A stretch of 64,000 nucleotides of DNA from UBA7662 sp036787895 (GTDB taxonomy: Bacteria; Bacteroidota; Bacteroidia; UBA7662), in contig DAIQOK010000008.1 in NCBI GenBank assembly GCA_036787895.1, positions 71,105 through 135,104 on the forward strand. Direction: 5' to 3'. The notes below the pieces were generated by a model, which was not told the DNA's origin, did no database searches, and was given only the letters and a program-made list of their open reading frames with translations. The stretch's first letter is position 1; every line of letters begins with the position of its first letter. Below are positions 14,332 to 22,875 of the stretch, in pieces. A program made the translations under genes and the position numbers.

Positions 14332-15954
14332 TTAAAATTCTTCTTCCTTCAAATAAAAGTTCATCCTTATATTTTGATGCCTATTGTAATCGTACTTGCC
14401 TGAATACCGAATTTCCCATTCTTTTGGCATAGTCCACTTATATTGAAAATAGCCCATTCCTTCAGGTAAAGAATCGGTAGGCAAGCCAAAATTAAAGTTT
14501 AACAATTCAAAAATTCCAAATTGTAAGGAATCAAAGCGAGCTGCAATATCACATTCATCCCAAGAAAGATTAAATGACTCAGGATTGTAATAAGGATTAG
14601 TGTTCTTCCAATCCAAACTGATGGCGACCAGCACACCATCCGACTCCCGAAAAATATATTCTGATTCAAGCGCTATATAATTATTAAGCACCTTAATATA
14701 GGATTGGCTCGAAAACCGGTCGTTCTCATTTTTTGGCATATGATATCCTGATCTTTTCATTCCTTGTCGGTCCAAAGCTAAGCGGGTTCCTTGCCAACGG
14801 CTTTCATGGTCATGAACCAACTCTTTCAGGACTTTACCTTGCTTAAGCACAGACAATAAGTCACCCAAACCCGGCTCTTTGGTGTAAAATAATGTATCTA
14901 TCAACAGTTGCCAATGCTGCAAATGCAAATTTTTGCCATCAATCTGTATCAAATCAACTTTGAATGGTTGGTCATCGACTAGAAGCCGTTTTTCATTTGT
15001 AGGATTTTGACCACGGTAAGCGTAATGACTCCGAACAAACTTCAATTTAGAACCTAAACAAAGTAAGGGAGTGATTTGACCAGACTCAAGTTTTCCAACA
15101 TATAATTGAGTGCTATCAGAATATAGATGAAATAGCTTGTCATCCTTCACCCAACTGCAATGAAGCCAAAATTTTGGGTCAAATTTACTATATAAGGGGT
15201 AATCTGTGGTGTCATCATAGACATACTCAAATCCTTTGGCTTCCAATTGAGGATATATTATCCACCTTTTTCGGCGGCCAATTTTAGATTTTCGAGGACA
15301 AGGAGTGAGCATTTTAGGGTCTGCAATTTCAATAATGCTCATTCCAGTTGTTGCATAGTACTTTCCCTTAAACTCAGTTAATTTGGAACAATTATGAGGT
15401 AATACATATTGTTTTTTGGTTTTTCGATCTACAAAATAGCTGTACTCTCCCCATTCCCCATTATTTACATAATGAACCTGAAATTTATCATCCACATATA
15501 CTTCCAGTGTTCTTTCTTTGATTTTACGCCAAGTTTCACTTTTCAGCTCAAATTCATAAGCGTGATCTTCCATATATGGTTGTATATATAGTTTCTCATT
15601 TCTGACGAATAAATCAAGATATCCACGTTCAGATATAGTTGTTGGCAACGGGGTTTCGCTAATAATCTTACCTGACGTGCTAATGATAAATACTCTATGT
15701 TGCCATTCTTTGTATGAATAAAGGTCCTGCTCAACAACTACACAATACCAACGATTTTGAAATAATGTCATGTGAGAGAGATATATTCTACTTCCAGGAT
15801 TTTGAACAGGCCGAAAATCAACAACAAGACTGTCTTTCAGAACTACAAATGAGCTTTGCTGAGCAGCTATAGGTTCAGCATAAATAACCATTAAAATTAA
15901 AATGCTCGACGAAACGCTTCGCCTCAAATAGTGAAGTGAATGCTGCCAATTCAT
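14332..15954 (-). CDS. Unknown exported protein
   Basis: A 540-aa protein if started at the ATG at 15954, which gives a signal peptide (MNWQHSLHYLRRSVSSSILILMVI...PIAA); the frame remains open to 16002. The mature part is rich in Trp, Tyr and Phe and in charged beta-type segments (YVDDKFQVHYVNNGEWGEYS, WLHCSWVKDDKLFHLYSDST), hinting at an all-beta, possibly propeller-like fold. I recognise no family, catalytic motif or sorting domain. Codon use is more AT-rich than in its neighbours and both flanks carry the dispersed repeat, so it may be a lineage-specific insertion. No partner gene is apparent. Confidence 0.65.
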   Translation of the reverse strand: MNWQHSLHYLRRSVSSSILILMVIYAEPIAAQQSSFVVLKDSLVVDFRPVQNPGSRIYLSHMTLFQNRWYCVVVEQDLYSYKEWQHRVFIISTSGKIISETPLPTTISERGYLDLFVRNEKLYIQPYMEDHAYEFELKSETWRKIKERTLEVYVDDKFQVHYVNNGEWGEYSYFVDRKTKKQYVLPHNCSKLTEFKGKYYATTGMSIIEIADPKMLTPCPRKSKIGRRKRWIIYPQLEAKGFEYVYDDTTDYPLYSKFDPKFWLHCSWVKDDKLFHLYSDSTQLYVGKLESGQITPLLCLGSKLKFVRSHYAYRGQNPTNEKRLLVDDQPFKVDLIQIDGKNLHLQHWQLLIDTLFYTKEPGLGDLLSVLKQGKVLKELVHDHESRWQGTRLALDRQGMKRSGYHMPKNENDRFSSQSYIKVLNNYIALESEYIFRESDGVLVAISLDWKNTNPYYNPESFNLSWDECDIAARFDSLQFGIFELLNFNFGLPTDSLPEGMGYFQYKWTMPKEWEIRYSGKYDYNRHQNIRMNFYLKEEEF

Positions 15955-16070
15955 ACATTGAGCGTTACATGAATTCTTCAATACGGGCCATTTCATGGTC
16001 ATAATTTATTTTGCTGAATTGATCTGTATGCAAATGGAAAACTATGTAATATAGAATACCCTATGCTAAG

Positions 16071-16117
16071 CCTTTGCTCAGCGAAACTCAGCAAACTCCT
16101 GAACTCCGCGTTAAAAA
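16071..16117 (-). repeat. Dispersed intergenic repeat, copy B (inverted)
   Basis: Read on the minus strand it starts TTTTTAACGCGGAGTTCAGG and ends GCTGAGCAAAGG, matching the ends of copy A (14220-14266) and the start of copy C (58528-58611). Together with copy A it brackets the unknown gene at 14332-15954. Confidence 0.5.
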
Positions 16118-16162
16118 CCCGAACCAACTTTAGAACCTTATAACCTTAGCACTTTATAACGT

Positions 16163-17407
16163 CTAAAGCGACGACTCAAACCTATTCAAACTCTCCATCA
16201 ACTCCGCCTCAGTAATCACCAATGGCGGTGCCAACCTGATAATATTACCATGGGTAGGTTTAGCCAACAGCCCATTTTCCTTCATTTTCATACACAATTC
16301 CCAGGCAGCTGTGCTGTTTTCGGTATCGTTGATTACCACAGCGTTCAACAGGCCTTTACCACGCACTAAATTTAAGAGAGGATAACGGTCGACCAGTTTT
16401 TGCATCTCTGCACGGAAAAGTTTGCCTAAACGATCGGCATTTTCAATCATGCCCTCATCCTGGAGCACATCCATGGCGGCCATGGCTACTCGAGCACCCA
16501 TGGGGTTACCGCCAAAGGTGGATCCATGTTCGCCAGGTTGAATGGTGAGCATAATTTCATCGTCGGCCAAAACCGCGCTAACGGGCATGACGCCGCCGGA
16601 GAGGGCTTTGCCGAGTACCAATAGGTCGGGGCGGACGTTTTCGTGGTCGCAGGCGAGCATTTTGCCGGTGCGGCCAATGCCAGTCTGTATTTCATCCGCT
16701 ATAAATAAGGCCTGGTGCTGGTGACACAAACGGTAAGCTTCTTTGAGGTAGCCCGCATCGGGTACCACCACGCCGGCTTCGCCTTGTATGGGCTCCACCA
16801 TAAAGCCCGCCACATTGGGGTCCTTCAGCGCTTGCTGCAGGGCATCCAGGTCGTTATAAGGGATGATGATGTAGCCTGGCATAAACGGGCCGAAGTTTTT
16901 GCGGGAGCTGGGATCGGTAGAGGAGGAGATGGCGCCTAACGAGCGACCCCAGAAATTACCGGCTGCAAAAATGATTTTAGCTTCGTTAGCGGGTATACCT
17001 TTAATCTCATAACCCCAGCGACGCGCCAATTTTACGGCAGTTTCGGCGGCTTCTACCCCGGTATTCATGGGAAGAAGGCGGTCGTAACCAAATAATCCGG
17101 TCATGTATTGCGCATATTGGCCCAACAGCGTATTGTAGAAGGCGCGTGAGCTTAAGGTGATTTTTTGGGCCTGCTCAAACAATGCCTGTAAGATGCGCGG
17201 ATGACAGTGTCCCTGGTTGACGGCAGAATAAGCGGATAGAAAGTCGTAATACTCAACGCCTTCCGGATCCCATACCTTAATGCCCAGACCACGTTCGAGC
17301 ACTACAGGCAGGGGATGATAGTTGTGTGCGCTGTACTCAAATTCAAGGCGGATGGCTTCTTCACTGCTGATGTGGCTCATGGTCGTGGTGGATTGGAGGA
17401 TATTCAT
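16163..17407 (-). CDS. rocD: Ornithine aminotransferase
   Basis: A 414-aa class III PLP-dependent aminotransferase converting ornithine and 2-oxoglutarate to glutamate semialdehyde and glutamate. The PLP lysine is in VLGKALSGG; LFIADEIQTGIGRTG carries the aspartate that contacts the pyridine nitrogen; the N-terminus (AHNYHPLPVVLERGLGIKVWD) and the run MNTGVEAAETAVKLARRWGY are characteristic of ornithine, not acetylornithine, transaminases. The start could be 17407 or the ATG at 17380. It is divergent from rpmB. Arginase or proline genes are not adjacent. Confidence 0.93.
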   Translation of the reverse strand: MNILQSTTTMSHISSEEAIRLEFEYSAHNYHPLPVVLERGLGIKVWDPEGVEYYDFLSAYSAVNQGHCHPRILQALFEQAQKITLSSRAFYNTLLGQYAQYMTGLFGYDRLLPMNTGVEAAETAVKLARRWGYEIKGIPANEAKIIFAAGNFWGRSLGAISSSTDPSSRKNFGPFMPGYIIIPYNDLDALQQALKDPNVAGFMVEPIQGEAGVVVPDAGYLKEAYRLCHQHQALFIADEIQTGIGRTGKMLACDHENVRPDLLVLGKALSGGVMPVSAVLADDEIMLTIQPGEHGSTFGGNPMGARVAMAAMDVLQDEGMIENADRLGKLFRAEMQKLVDRYPLLNLVRGKGLLNAVVINDTENSTAAWELCMKMKENGLLAKPTHGNIIRLAPPLVITEAELMESLNRFESSL

Positions 17408-17438
17408 ACTTCTTTTTTCAATTTATCGCGATTCTACG

Positions 17439-17469
17439 TTTGTGTTTTCGTTTGATAGTCTTATCTTTG
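17439..17469 (+). promoter_or_regulatory. Consensus Bacteroidota promoter of rpmB-rpmG-DUF4295
   Basis: TTTG (17439-17442), a 19-nt spacer and TATCTTTG (17462-17469) match the consensus at every position. The leader to the rpmB ATG at 17532 is about 55 nt. Confidence 0.7.
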
Positions 17470-17531
17470 CCTTCTCGTTTTGCAAAGGCGATTTATGTCT
17501 TCTGCAAAAATACAGTTAAAGACCTATTGAC

Positions 17532-17765
17532 ATGTCGAAAGTTTGTATTTTAACCGGTAAGCGGGTGATCGTTGGGAACAGTGTTTCTCACTCGAACATC
17601 AAGACGAAACGGAAATTTTATCCTAATCTCCAGACGAAGAAATTCTTCATTCCGGAGACTGGTGAGTGGATTACTATGAAGGTATCTACTTCTGCGTTGA
17701 AAACCATTAACAAAAATGGTATCACGTCTACCATCAACAAATTCCTGAAAAACGGTAAAATTTAA
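17532..17765 (+). CDS. rpmB: 50S ribosomal protein L28
   Basis: A 77-aa protein starting MSKVCILTGKRVIVGNSVSH, the usual L28 N-terminus, followed by TKRKFYPNLQTKKF. It is first in a short operon with rpmG (6-nt gap) and a DUF4295 gene. It is a large-subunit structural protein. Confidence 0.97.
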   Translation: MSKVCILTGKRVIVGNSVSHSNIKTKRKFYPNLQTKKFFIPETGEWITMKVSTSALKTINKNGITSTINKFLKNGKI

Positions 17766-17771
17766 GATATC

Positions 17772-17954
17772 ATGGCTAAGAAAGGCAATCGCGTCCAGGT
17801 AATTATGGAATGCACCGAGCACAAAGCCAGTGGCATGCCGGGAACTTCACGTTATATCACGATGAAGAACAAAAAGAACACGACTGAGCGTATGGAGTTG
17901 AAGAAATACAACCCCATTCTGAAAAAAGTGACCGTTCACAAAGAAATTAAGTAA
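17772..17954 (+). CDS. rpmG: 50S ribosomal protein L33
   Basis: A 60-aa L33 with the core MECTEHKASGMPGTSRYITM and KKYNPILKKVTVHKE. Only one cysteine is present (residue 14), so this is the zinc-independent (C-minus) form, lacking the two CxxC pairs of zinc-binding L33. It lies between rpmB and the DUF4295 gene (2-nt gap). Confidence 0.96.
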   Translation: MAKKGNRVQVIMECTEHKASGMPGTSRYITMKNKKNTTERMELKKYNPILKKVTVHKEIK

Positions 17955-17956
17955 TC

Positions 17957-18115
17957 ATGGCAAAGAAAGTAGTAGCAACCCTGAAGCGCCAGGCCGCAGA
18001 AAACGAAAAGGTCGTTAAAGTAATTCGTGCCCGTCGTTCGGACAAAAGTGGTGCATACACCTTCAAGGAGGAGTTTATCACTGCCGACCGCGTGAAAGAT
18101 TACTTCAGCAAATAA
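17957..18115 (+). CDS. Small basic DUF4295 protein in the ribosomal operon
   Basis: A 52-aa protein that starts MAKKVVATLKRQAAENEKVV, continues with a basic, serine-containing middle and ends ITADRVKDYFSK. It matches the small Bacteroidota-restricted DUF4295 family, whose genes follow rpmB and rpmG just as here (2-nt gap after rpmG). Its position, size and charge suggest a lineage-specific ribosome-associated protein, but the biochemical role is not established from sequence. A terminator follows, so it ends the ribosomal unit. Confidence 0.85.
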   Translation: MAKKVVATLKRQAAENEKVVKVIRARRSDKSGAYTFKEEFITADRVKDYFSK

Positions 18116-18136
18116 TATTTAACGGATAGGTTACCG

Positions 18137-18164
18137 AAAAGCTTCTCGATTGAGGAGCTTTTTG
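18137..18164 (+). terminator. Terminator between the DUF4295 gene and ftsY
   Basis: A 9-bp stem AAGCTTCTC / GAGGAGCTT (one T-G pair) with loop GATT is followed by TTT. The T-run is short, so read-through into ftsY is possible. Confidence 0.65.
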
Positions 18165-18195
18165 TGTTTATATTTCGTTCATAGCCAAACAGATA

Positions 18196-19152
18196 ATGGG
18201 ATTTTTCGATTTTTTCAGCAGTAAGAAGAATAAAGAGGACCTCGACAAAGGGGTGGAGAAGACCAAAGAAAACGTCTTCTCCAAACTGGCCAAAATTGTA
18301 TTGGGCAAAAGTTCGGTTGACGATGAGGTGCTCGACCAACTGGAAGAAGTCCTCATTTCATCCGATGTTGGTGTAAATACCACCATCCGCATCATCAAAC
18401 GGATAGAAGAGCGGGTAAAACGCGATAAATACGTAGGTACCGACCAACTCAACCAGGTTTTACGCGAAGAAATAGCTGCCTTACTCACCGAAAATGGCAC
18501 CGGTGATCAACAATTTGAACTTCCGGCCAACACTAAACCCTACGTCATTATGGTGGTAGGGGTGAATGGCGTGGGCAAAACCACCACCATCGGCAAACTC
18601 GCCTGGCGTTTTAAGCAGGATGGCAAAAAGGTAATGATAGGCGCTGCCGATACTTTCCGGGCTGCTGCCGTTGATCAACTTCGCATCTGGGCCGATAGGG
18701 TAGGTGTACCCATGGTTTCCCAGGGTATGGGCGCCGATCCGGCTTCGGTGGCTTTTGATACACTCAAATCAGCCGTAGCGCAGCAGGCCGATGTGGTGAT
18801 CATAGACACGGCGGGTCGTTTGCACAACAAAGTGGGTTTGATGAACGAATTGTCAAAAATCCGCAATGTGATGACCAAGGTAGTACCAAGTGCGCCGCAT
18901 GAGATCTTGTTGGTTTTGGATGCTTCTACCGGCCAGAATGCCGTAGAACAGGCCAAACAATTTACCGCAGCCACCGAAGTAAATGCCTTGGCGCTCACCA
19001 AATTGGATGGTACGGCCAAAGGAGGCGTGGTCATCGGTATATCCGATCAATTCCGCATACCGGTCAAATACATAGGCGTAGGCGAAGGCATTGAACATCT
19101 GCAGCCCTTTAACCGCAAGGCATTCGTCGATTCACTTTTTTCGAACAACTGA
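18196..19152 (+). CDS. ftsY: Signal recognition particle receptor FtsY
   Basis: A 318-aa SRP-type GTPase that docks ribosome-SRP complexes at the membrane. A short charged N-terminus (no long acidic A domain) precedes the helical N domain and the G domain. Visible motifs are G1 GVNGVGKTTT near residue 122, DTFRAAAVDQLR, G3 DTAGRLHNK and G4 TKLDGTAKGG. The rimO ATG follows after 1 nt, so ftsY-rimO-bshC form a tight unit. Confidence 0.97.
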   Translation: MGFFDFFSSKKNKEDLDKGVEKTKENVFSKLAKIVLGKSSVDDEVLDQLEEVLISSDVGVNTTIRIIKRIEERVKRDKYVGTDQLNQVLREEIAALLTENGTGDQQFELPANTKPYVIMVVGVNGVGKTTTIGKLAWRFKQDGKKVMIGAADTFRAAAVDQLRIWADRVGVPMVSQGMGADPASVAFDTLKSAVAQQADVVIIDTAGRLHNKVGLMNELSKIRNVMTKVVPSAPHEILLVLDASTGQNAVEQAKQFTAATEVNALALTKLDGTAKGGVVIGISDQFRIPVKYIGVGEGIEHLQPFNRKAFVDSLFSNN

Positions 19153-19153
19153 G

Positions 19154-20467
19154 ATGCGCACCAAAAACACTACCCGACCCAAAGTCAATATCATCACCCT
19201 CGGTTGCTCTAAAAACCTGGTCGATTCTGAGAACCTAATCACCCAGCTCAAAGCCAATCAGTTTGAAGTCGAGCACGAAAGCAGCAAGGACGATGCTCAG
19301 GTCATCATTGTGAATACCTGCGGCTTTGTGGAACAAGCCAAACAGGAGTCGATTGATACCATTTTACGCTTCATCGATGCCAAAGAAGATGGCTTAATCG
19401 ACAAATTATATGTCACCGGTTGCCTCTCGCACCGTTACCGCGACGAGCTGGAAGCCGAAATGCCCCAGGTAGATGCCTTTTTTGGCACCATGGAGCTGCC
19501 ACGTATACTCAAAACCCTCGGCGCCGACTATAAACATGAATTATTAGGGGAAAGGATTATCACCACCCCAACCCATACCGCCTTCATGAAAATCTCGGAA
19601 GGTTGTAACCGGCCCTGTTCTTTTTGCGCCATTCCTTTGATGCGCGGCAAACACGTTTCCAAATCGATGGAGGACATCGTGACCGAAGCCGGTAATTTGG
19701 TTAAAGGTGGTGTAAAAGAGATTGTGCTTATTGCCCAGGACCTGACTTATTATGGTTTGGATTTGTATGGCAAACGTAATCTCGCCGATCTACTTAAACG
19801 TATCTCTGACGTGCCTGAACTGGCCTGGATACGTTTACAATATGCTTATCCATCTCAGTTTCCCGAAGATATATTGCCGGTGATGCGTGAACGCAGCAAC
19901 ATCTGCAACTACCTGGATATGCCGCTTCAGCACGGTGCCGATGCCATGCTTAAAGCTATGCGCCGCGGCATCACCGCCGACCGCACCCAGGCCCTCATTG
20001 ATACTATACGCACCGAAGTACCAGGGATAGCATTGCGCACCACCATGATCAGCGGTTATCCGGGTGAAACCGATGCCCATCACCGGGAAATGATGGCATT
20101 TATCGAAAAAAACCGCTTCGAACGTCTGGGCGTATTCCCGTACTCGCACGAAGAAAATACGGCTGCTTATAATCAGGTGGATGATGTGCCTCAAGAAGTA
20201 AAAGAAGCCCGTACCGATGAAATAATGGCCTTACAACAGGAGATTTCGTTCGAATTAAACGAGCCTAAGGTGGGTCAGAGACTGAAAGTACTTTTCGATC
20301 GCAAAGAAGGACAGTACTTTATTGGGCGTACTGAACACGATTCACCGGAAGTGGATAACGAAGTTTTGGTTGATGCACGGAACCATTTTGTACGTATTGG
20401 CGATTTTGCAGAAGTCACTATTACCAAGGCCGATGCCTTTGATTTATACGGCGATCCCACCAATTGA
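19154..20467 (+). CDS. rimO: Ribosomal protein uS12 methylthiotransferase RimO
   Basis: A 437-aa radical-SAM enzyme that methylthiolates an aspartate of ribosomal protein S12. The N-terminal domain supplies three cysteines for the auxiliary 4Fe-4S cluster (GCSKNLVDSE, NTCGFVEQAKQES, GCLSHRYRDEL), the radical-SAM site is CNRPCSFC, and a TRAM domain forms the last 65 residues. The ATG at 19154 was chosen because it directly follows the ftsY stop and begins just before the conserved KVNIITLGCSKN. Its stop overlaps the bshC start (TGATG). Confidence 0.96.
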   Translation: MRTKNTTRPKVNIITLGCSKNLVDSENLITQLKANQFEVEHESSKDDAQVIIVNTCGFVEQAKQESIDTILRFIDAKEDGLIDKLYVTGCLSHRYRDELEAEMPQVDAFFGTMELPRILKTLGADYKHELLGERIITTPTHTAFMKISEGCNRPCSFCAIPLMRGKHVSKSMEDIVTEAGNLVKGGVKEIVLIAQDLTYYGLDLYGKRNLADLLKRISDVPELAWIRLQYAYPSQFPEDILPVMRERSNICNYLDMPLQHGADAMLKAMRRGITADRTQALIDTIRTEVPGIALRTTMISGYPGETDAHHREMMAFIEKNRFERLGVFPYSHEENTAAYNQVDDVPQEVKEARTDEIMALQQEISFELNEPKVGQRLKVLFDRKEGQYFIGRTEHDSPEVDNEVLVDARNHFVRIGDFAEVTITKADAFDLYGDPTN

Positions 20468-22062
20468 TGCATACACAGACCATTTCTTTCGAAAGTACCG
20501 CCTCATTCAGTCGTTTAGCACTCGATTATGTGGCTGGTAAGACCGTTTTTAACGATTTTATCTCCCATAGTTTTAGTGAAGCCGGCGTGGAAGCGGCGCT
20601 ATTGGAACGATCAACTTTCAGTGCCGAAAGCAGGGAAATATTGGTAAAAACACTTCGCCAACAATACGGAAAGGTGGCTGAAGAAAAGGATATTGCGAGT
20701 CAGCTGGAGAAACTGTTATTGCCGGACTGTTTTACGGTGGTAACGGCGCATCAGCCAAATTTACTCACTGGTCCGGCTTATTTTATCTATAAAATCGCAG
20801 GCACAGTGGCACTGAGCCGGCGATTAAACGCTGCTCACCCCGAAAAAATGTTTGTGCCGGTGTATTGGATGGGCGCCGAAGACCATGATTTAGAGGAACT
20901 TAACCACCTCCATCTTTTTGGTCAAAAACTGGCATGGAACAATGGGCTGCACGGACCGGTGGGACGTATGCCTTTAACGACTTTGCAACCTGTTTTAGAT
21001 CAGGTTTATACACTTCTGGGCGAAAAACCGGAAGCATTGGAACTCAAAGAACTCATCAGCAGCTGTTTTCGCCCGGATTACAGCTGGGCCCAAGCCACCC
21101 GGCTGTTTGTACATGCCCTTTTCGGACAATACGGCTTATTGGTTTTAGATGGCGATGCTCCGCTGCTGAAAAAACAGTTTTCGGGTGTAATGCGTACTGA
21201 ATTGTTGGAGAGAAATTCGGAAGCGCTTGTTTTAGCAGCCGGGAGAAAACTTGAAGCTGCTGGTTATGCAGCTCAAATATTCCCGCGTCCAATCAATCTG
21301 TTTTGGTTGGCCGATGGTGTACGCGAGCGTATCCTTTTTGAAAACAACCGTTATCAGCTTGCTCATGGTGATAAATCCTGGTCGGAGTCTGAAATATTGA
21401 AGGAGCTCGAGCTACAACCTGAACACTTCAGTCCTAATGTAGTATTGCGGCCTTTATATCAGGAGATGAGTCTGCCAAATGTCGCCTTCATCGGTGGTGG
21501 GGCAGAGGTAGCTTACTGGATGTTATTGAAAGAGGTGTTTGCTTTGCATCAAGTGCCCATGCCAGTGGTAATGCTGCGTAGCTCGGTCCTGTATATCGAC
21601 CGCAACAGCCTTTCGAAGTTGGATAAACTTAGATTGAACAGCGAGGATTTATTTCTGCCCACCGAGGAATTGGTGCTACACTATCTCGCCAGCCAGGAAA
21701 AAGAGCTGTTTGGGATGGATGCTGAATTAATGGAACTGGAAAGCTGGTTTGATAAATTGGCGGGTCACATCGAAAAAATTGACCCCAGCCTCAAAGCCGC
21801 TGCCCTGGCAGAAGGTAAAAAAGTAGAAGGTCAGCTGCGTGGACTTGAAGCCCGGGTGAAAAAAGCACAGAAACAACGCCACGAAACGGGCATCAACCAA
21901 ATCCGCCAGCTCAAAGCCAAGTTATTTCCTGACAACCACCTCCAGGAGCGCCATGATAATTTTATGAATTTTTATCTGTCCGAAGGCCGTTCATTGGTTG
22001 AAAGTTGTTGTACTTCGCTTGATCCTTTGACTAAGAAATTTGTGTTATTAAAGGCTGGTTAG
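20467..22062 (+). CDS. bshC: Bacillithiol synthase, cysteine-adding enzyme BshC
   Basis: A 531-aa protein of the BshC family, which joins cysteine to glucosaminyl-malate in the last step of bacillithiol synthesis. Recognisable blocks are TAHQPNLLTGPAYFIYKIAG, FVPVYWMGAEDHDLEE (the nucleotide-binding-like core), PNVAFIGGGAEVAYW and a C-terminal coiled coil (about 420-490). The ATG overlaps the rimO stop by one base. The organism is therefore predicted to make bacillithiol; bshA and bshB are not in this window. Confidence 0.92.
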   Translation: MHTQTISFESTASFSRLALDYVAGKTVFNDFISHSFSEAGVEAALLERSTFSAESREILVKTLRQQYGKVAEEKDIASQLEKLLLPDCFTVVTAHQPNLLTGPAYFIYKIAGTVALSRRLNAAHPEKMFVPVYWMGAEDHDLEELNHLHLFGQKLAWNNGLHGPVGRMPLTTLQPVLDQVYTLLGEKPEALELKELISSCFRPDYSWAQATRLFVHALFGQYGLLVLDGDAPLLKKQFSGVMRTELLERNSEALVLAAGRKLEAAGYAAQIFPRPINLFWLADGVRERILFENNRYQLAHGDKSWSESEILKELELQPEHFSPNVVLRPLYQEMSLPNVAFIGGGAEVAYWMLLKEVFALHQVPMPVVMLRSSVLYIDRNSLSKLDKLRLNSEDLFLPTEELVLHYLASQEKELFGMDAELMELESWFDKLAGHIEKIDPSLKAAALAEGKKVEGQLRGLEARVKKAQKQRHETGINQIRQLKAKLFPDNHLQERHDNFMNFYLSEGRSLVESCCTSLDPLTKKFVLLKAG

Positions 22063-22072
22063 CCTTTTCTTG
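22049..22072 (+). terminator. Weak terminator overlapping the end of bshC
   Basis: The 6-bp stem AAGGCT / AGCCTT includes the bshC stop codon in its loop and is followed by TTCTT. The stem is short, so confidence is moderate. Confidence 0.45.
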
Positions 22073-22207
22073 AGCATATAGCTCTTGCCGGTACTTGAAG
22101 CTTGGCTCCAACTAATCGGGTAGGCATTTGCTTTTCAGGTCAAATTCACGTATGGGCTCTTTCGATTATGTTTGTTATCTTATATTCGTGCTTAGACAAA
22201 ATAAAGT

Positions 22208-22810
22208 ATGAAAAGGATATTATGCTTGTTGCTATTTGTTTCAATAGCATCATCACTTCAGGCACAGCAGCTTTTTTACTCCGCTGAGCTGGTTTTTAAT
22301 GATGGAACGGTTAAAAAGGGTTTAGCTAATTCTGTTCTGGAAACGCATAAAAGGATCAAATTCAAAACTTCGGAAAAAGGAGAAATTGAATATTTTGAGC
22401 ATACGAGTCTCAAAAGAGTTACTTATTTCGACTCCAAGGGAAGTCATGTTTTTGATCGGCTAAGCCGTTACACAACCATTAAGTCAAATAGTCTGATACA
22501 TGATGAATGGTTTCAACTTATTCAACCCGGCTATGTGAGCATTTATCTGTATTACACCAGAATGGGGTCTACATCCGGAACAGCAGGCTTTAAAGAATAC
22601 TTTGCATTTAAAGAAGGCGAACCCGGTGGAAGACTGGTATCGTTGGTTGCCAGTGTGAACAGCAATGCTACCTTCAAGCGGTATGCGCCAATTTATTTTA
22701 GTGATTATCCGGAGTTGTGTGCTAAAATAAAAAACAAGGAGTTGACTTATGTAGACTTGCTTAAAGCTGTTGATGAGTATAATAGCTGGCATGCTTCCAA
22801 GAACAATTGA
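22208..22810 (+). CDS. Unknown exported protein
   Basis: A 200-aa protein with a signal peptide (MKRILCLLLFVSIASSLQAQ). The mature part begins with a beta-rich segment, ELVFNDGTVKKGLANS, resembling the strand-turn pattern of small envelope proteins that report on 'NDGT..KG' motifs in Bacteroidota, then a Lys/Glu-rich C-terminus. I do not recognise a family. It stands alone on the plus strand and ends at a shared terminator. Confidence 0.65.
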   Translation: MKRILCLLLFVSIASSLQAQQLFYSAELVFNDGTVKKGLANSVLETHKRIKFKTSEKGEIEYFEHTSLKRVTYFDSKGSHVFDRLSRYTTIKSNSLIHDEWFQLIQPGYVSIYLYYTRMGSTSGTAGFKEYFAFKEGEPGGRLVSLVASVNSNATFKRYAPIYFSDYPELCAKIKNKELTYVDLLKAVDEYNSWHASKNN

Positions 22811-22830
22811 TAATTACCGTGTACTTAAAT

Positions 22831-22863
22831 AAAAAAGCCCCGTTCATAACGGGGCTTTTTTTC
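22831..22863. terminator. Bidirectional terminator between convergent genes
   Basis: AAAAAAGCCCCGTT / AACGGGGCTTTTTTT with a 4-nt loop serves both the gene ending at 22810 and the YceI gene ending at 22876. Confidence 0.9.
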
Positions 22864-22875
22864 GAAATTTAGCAG

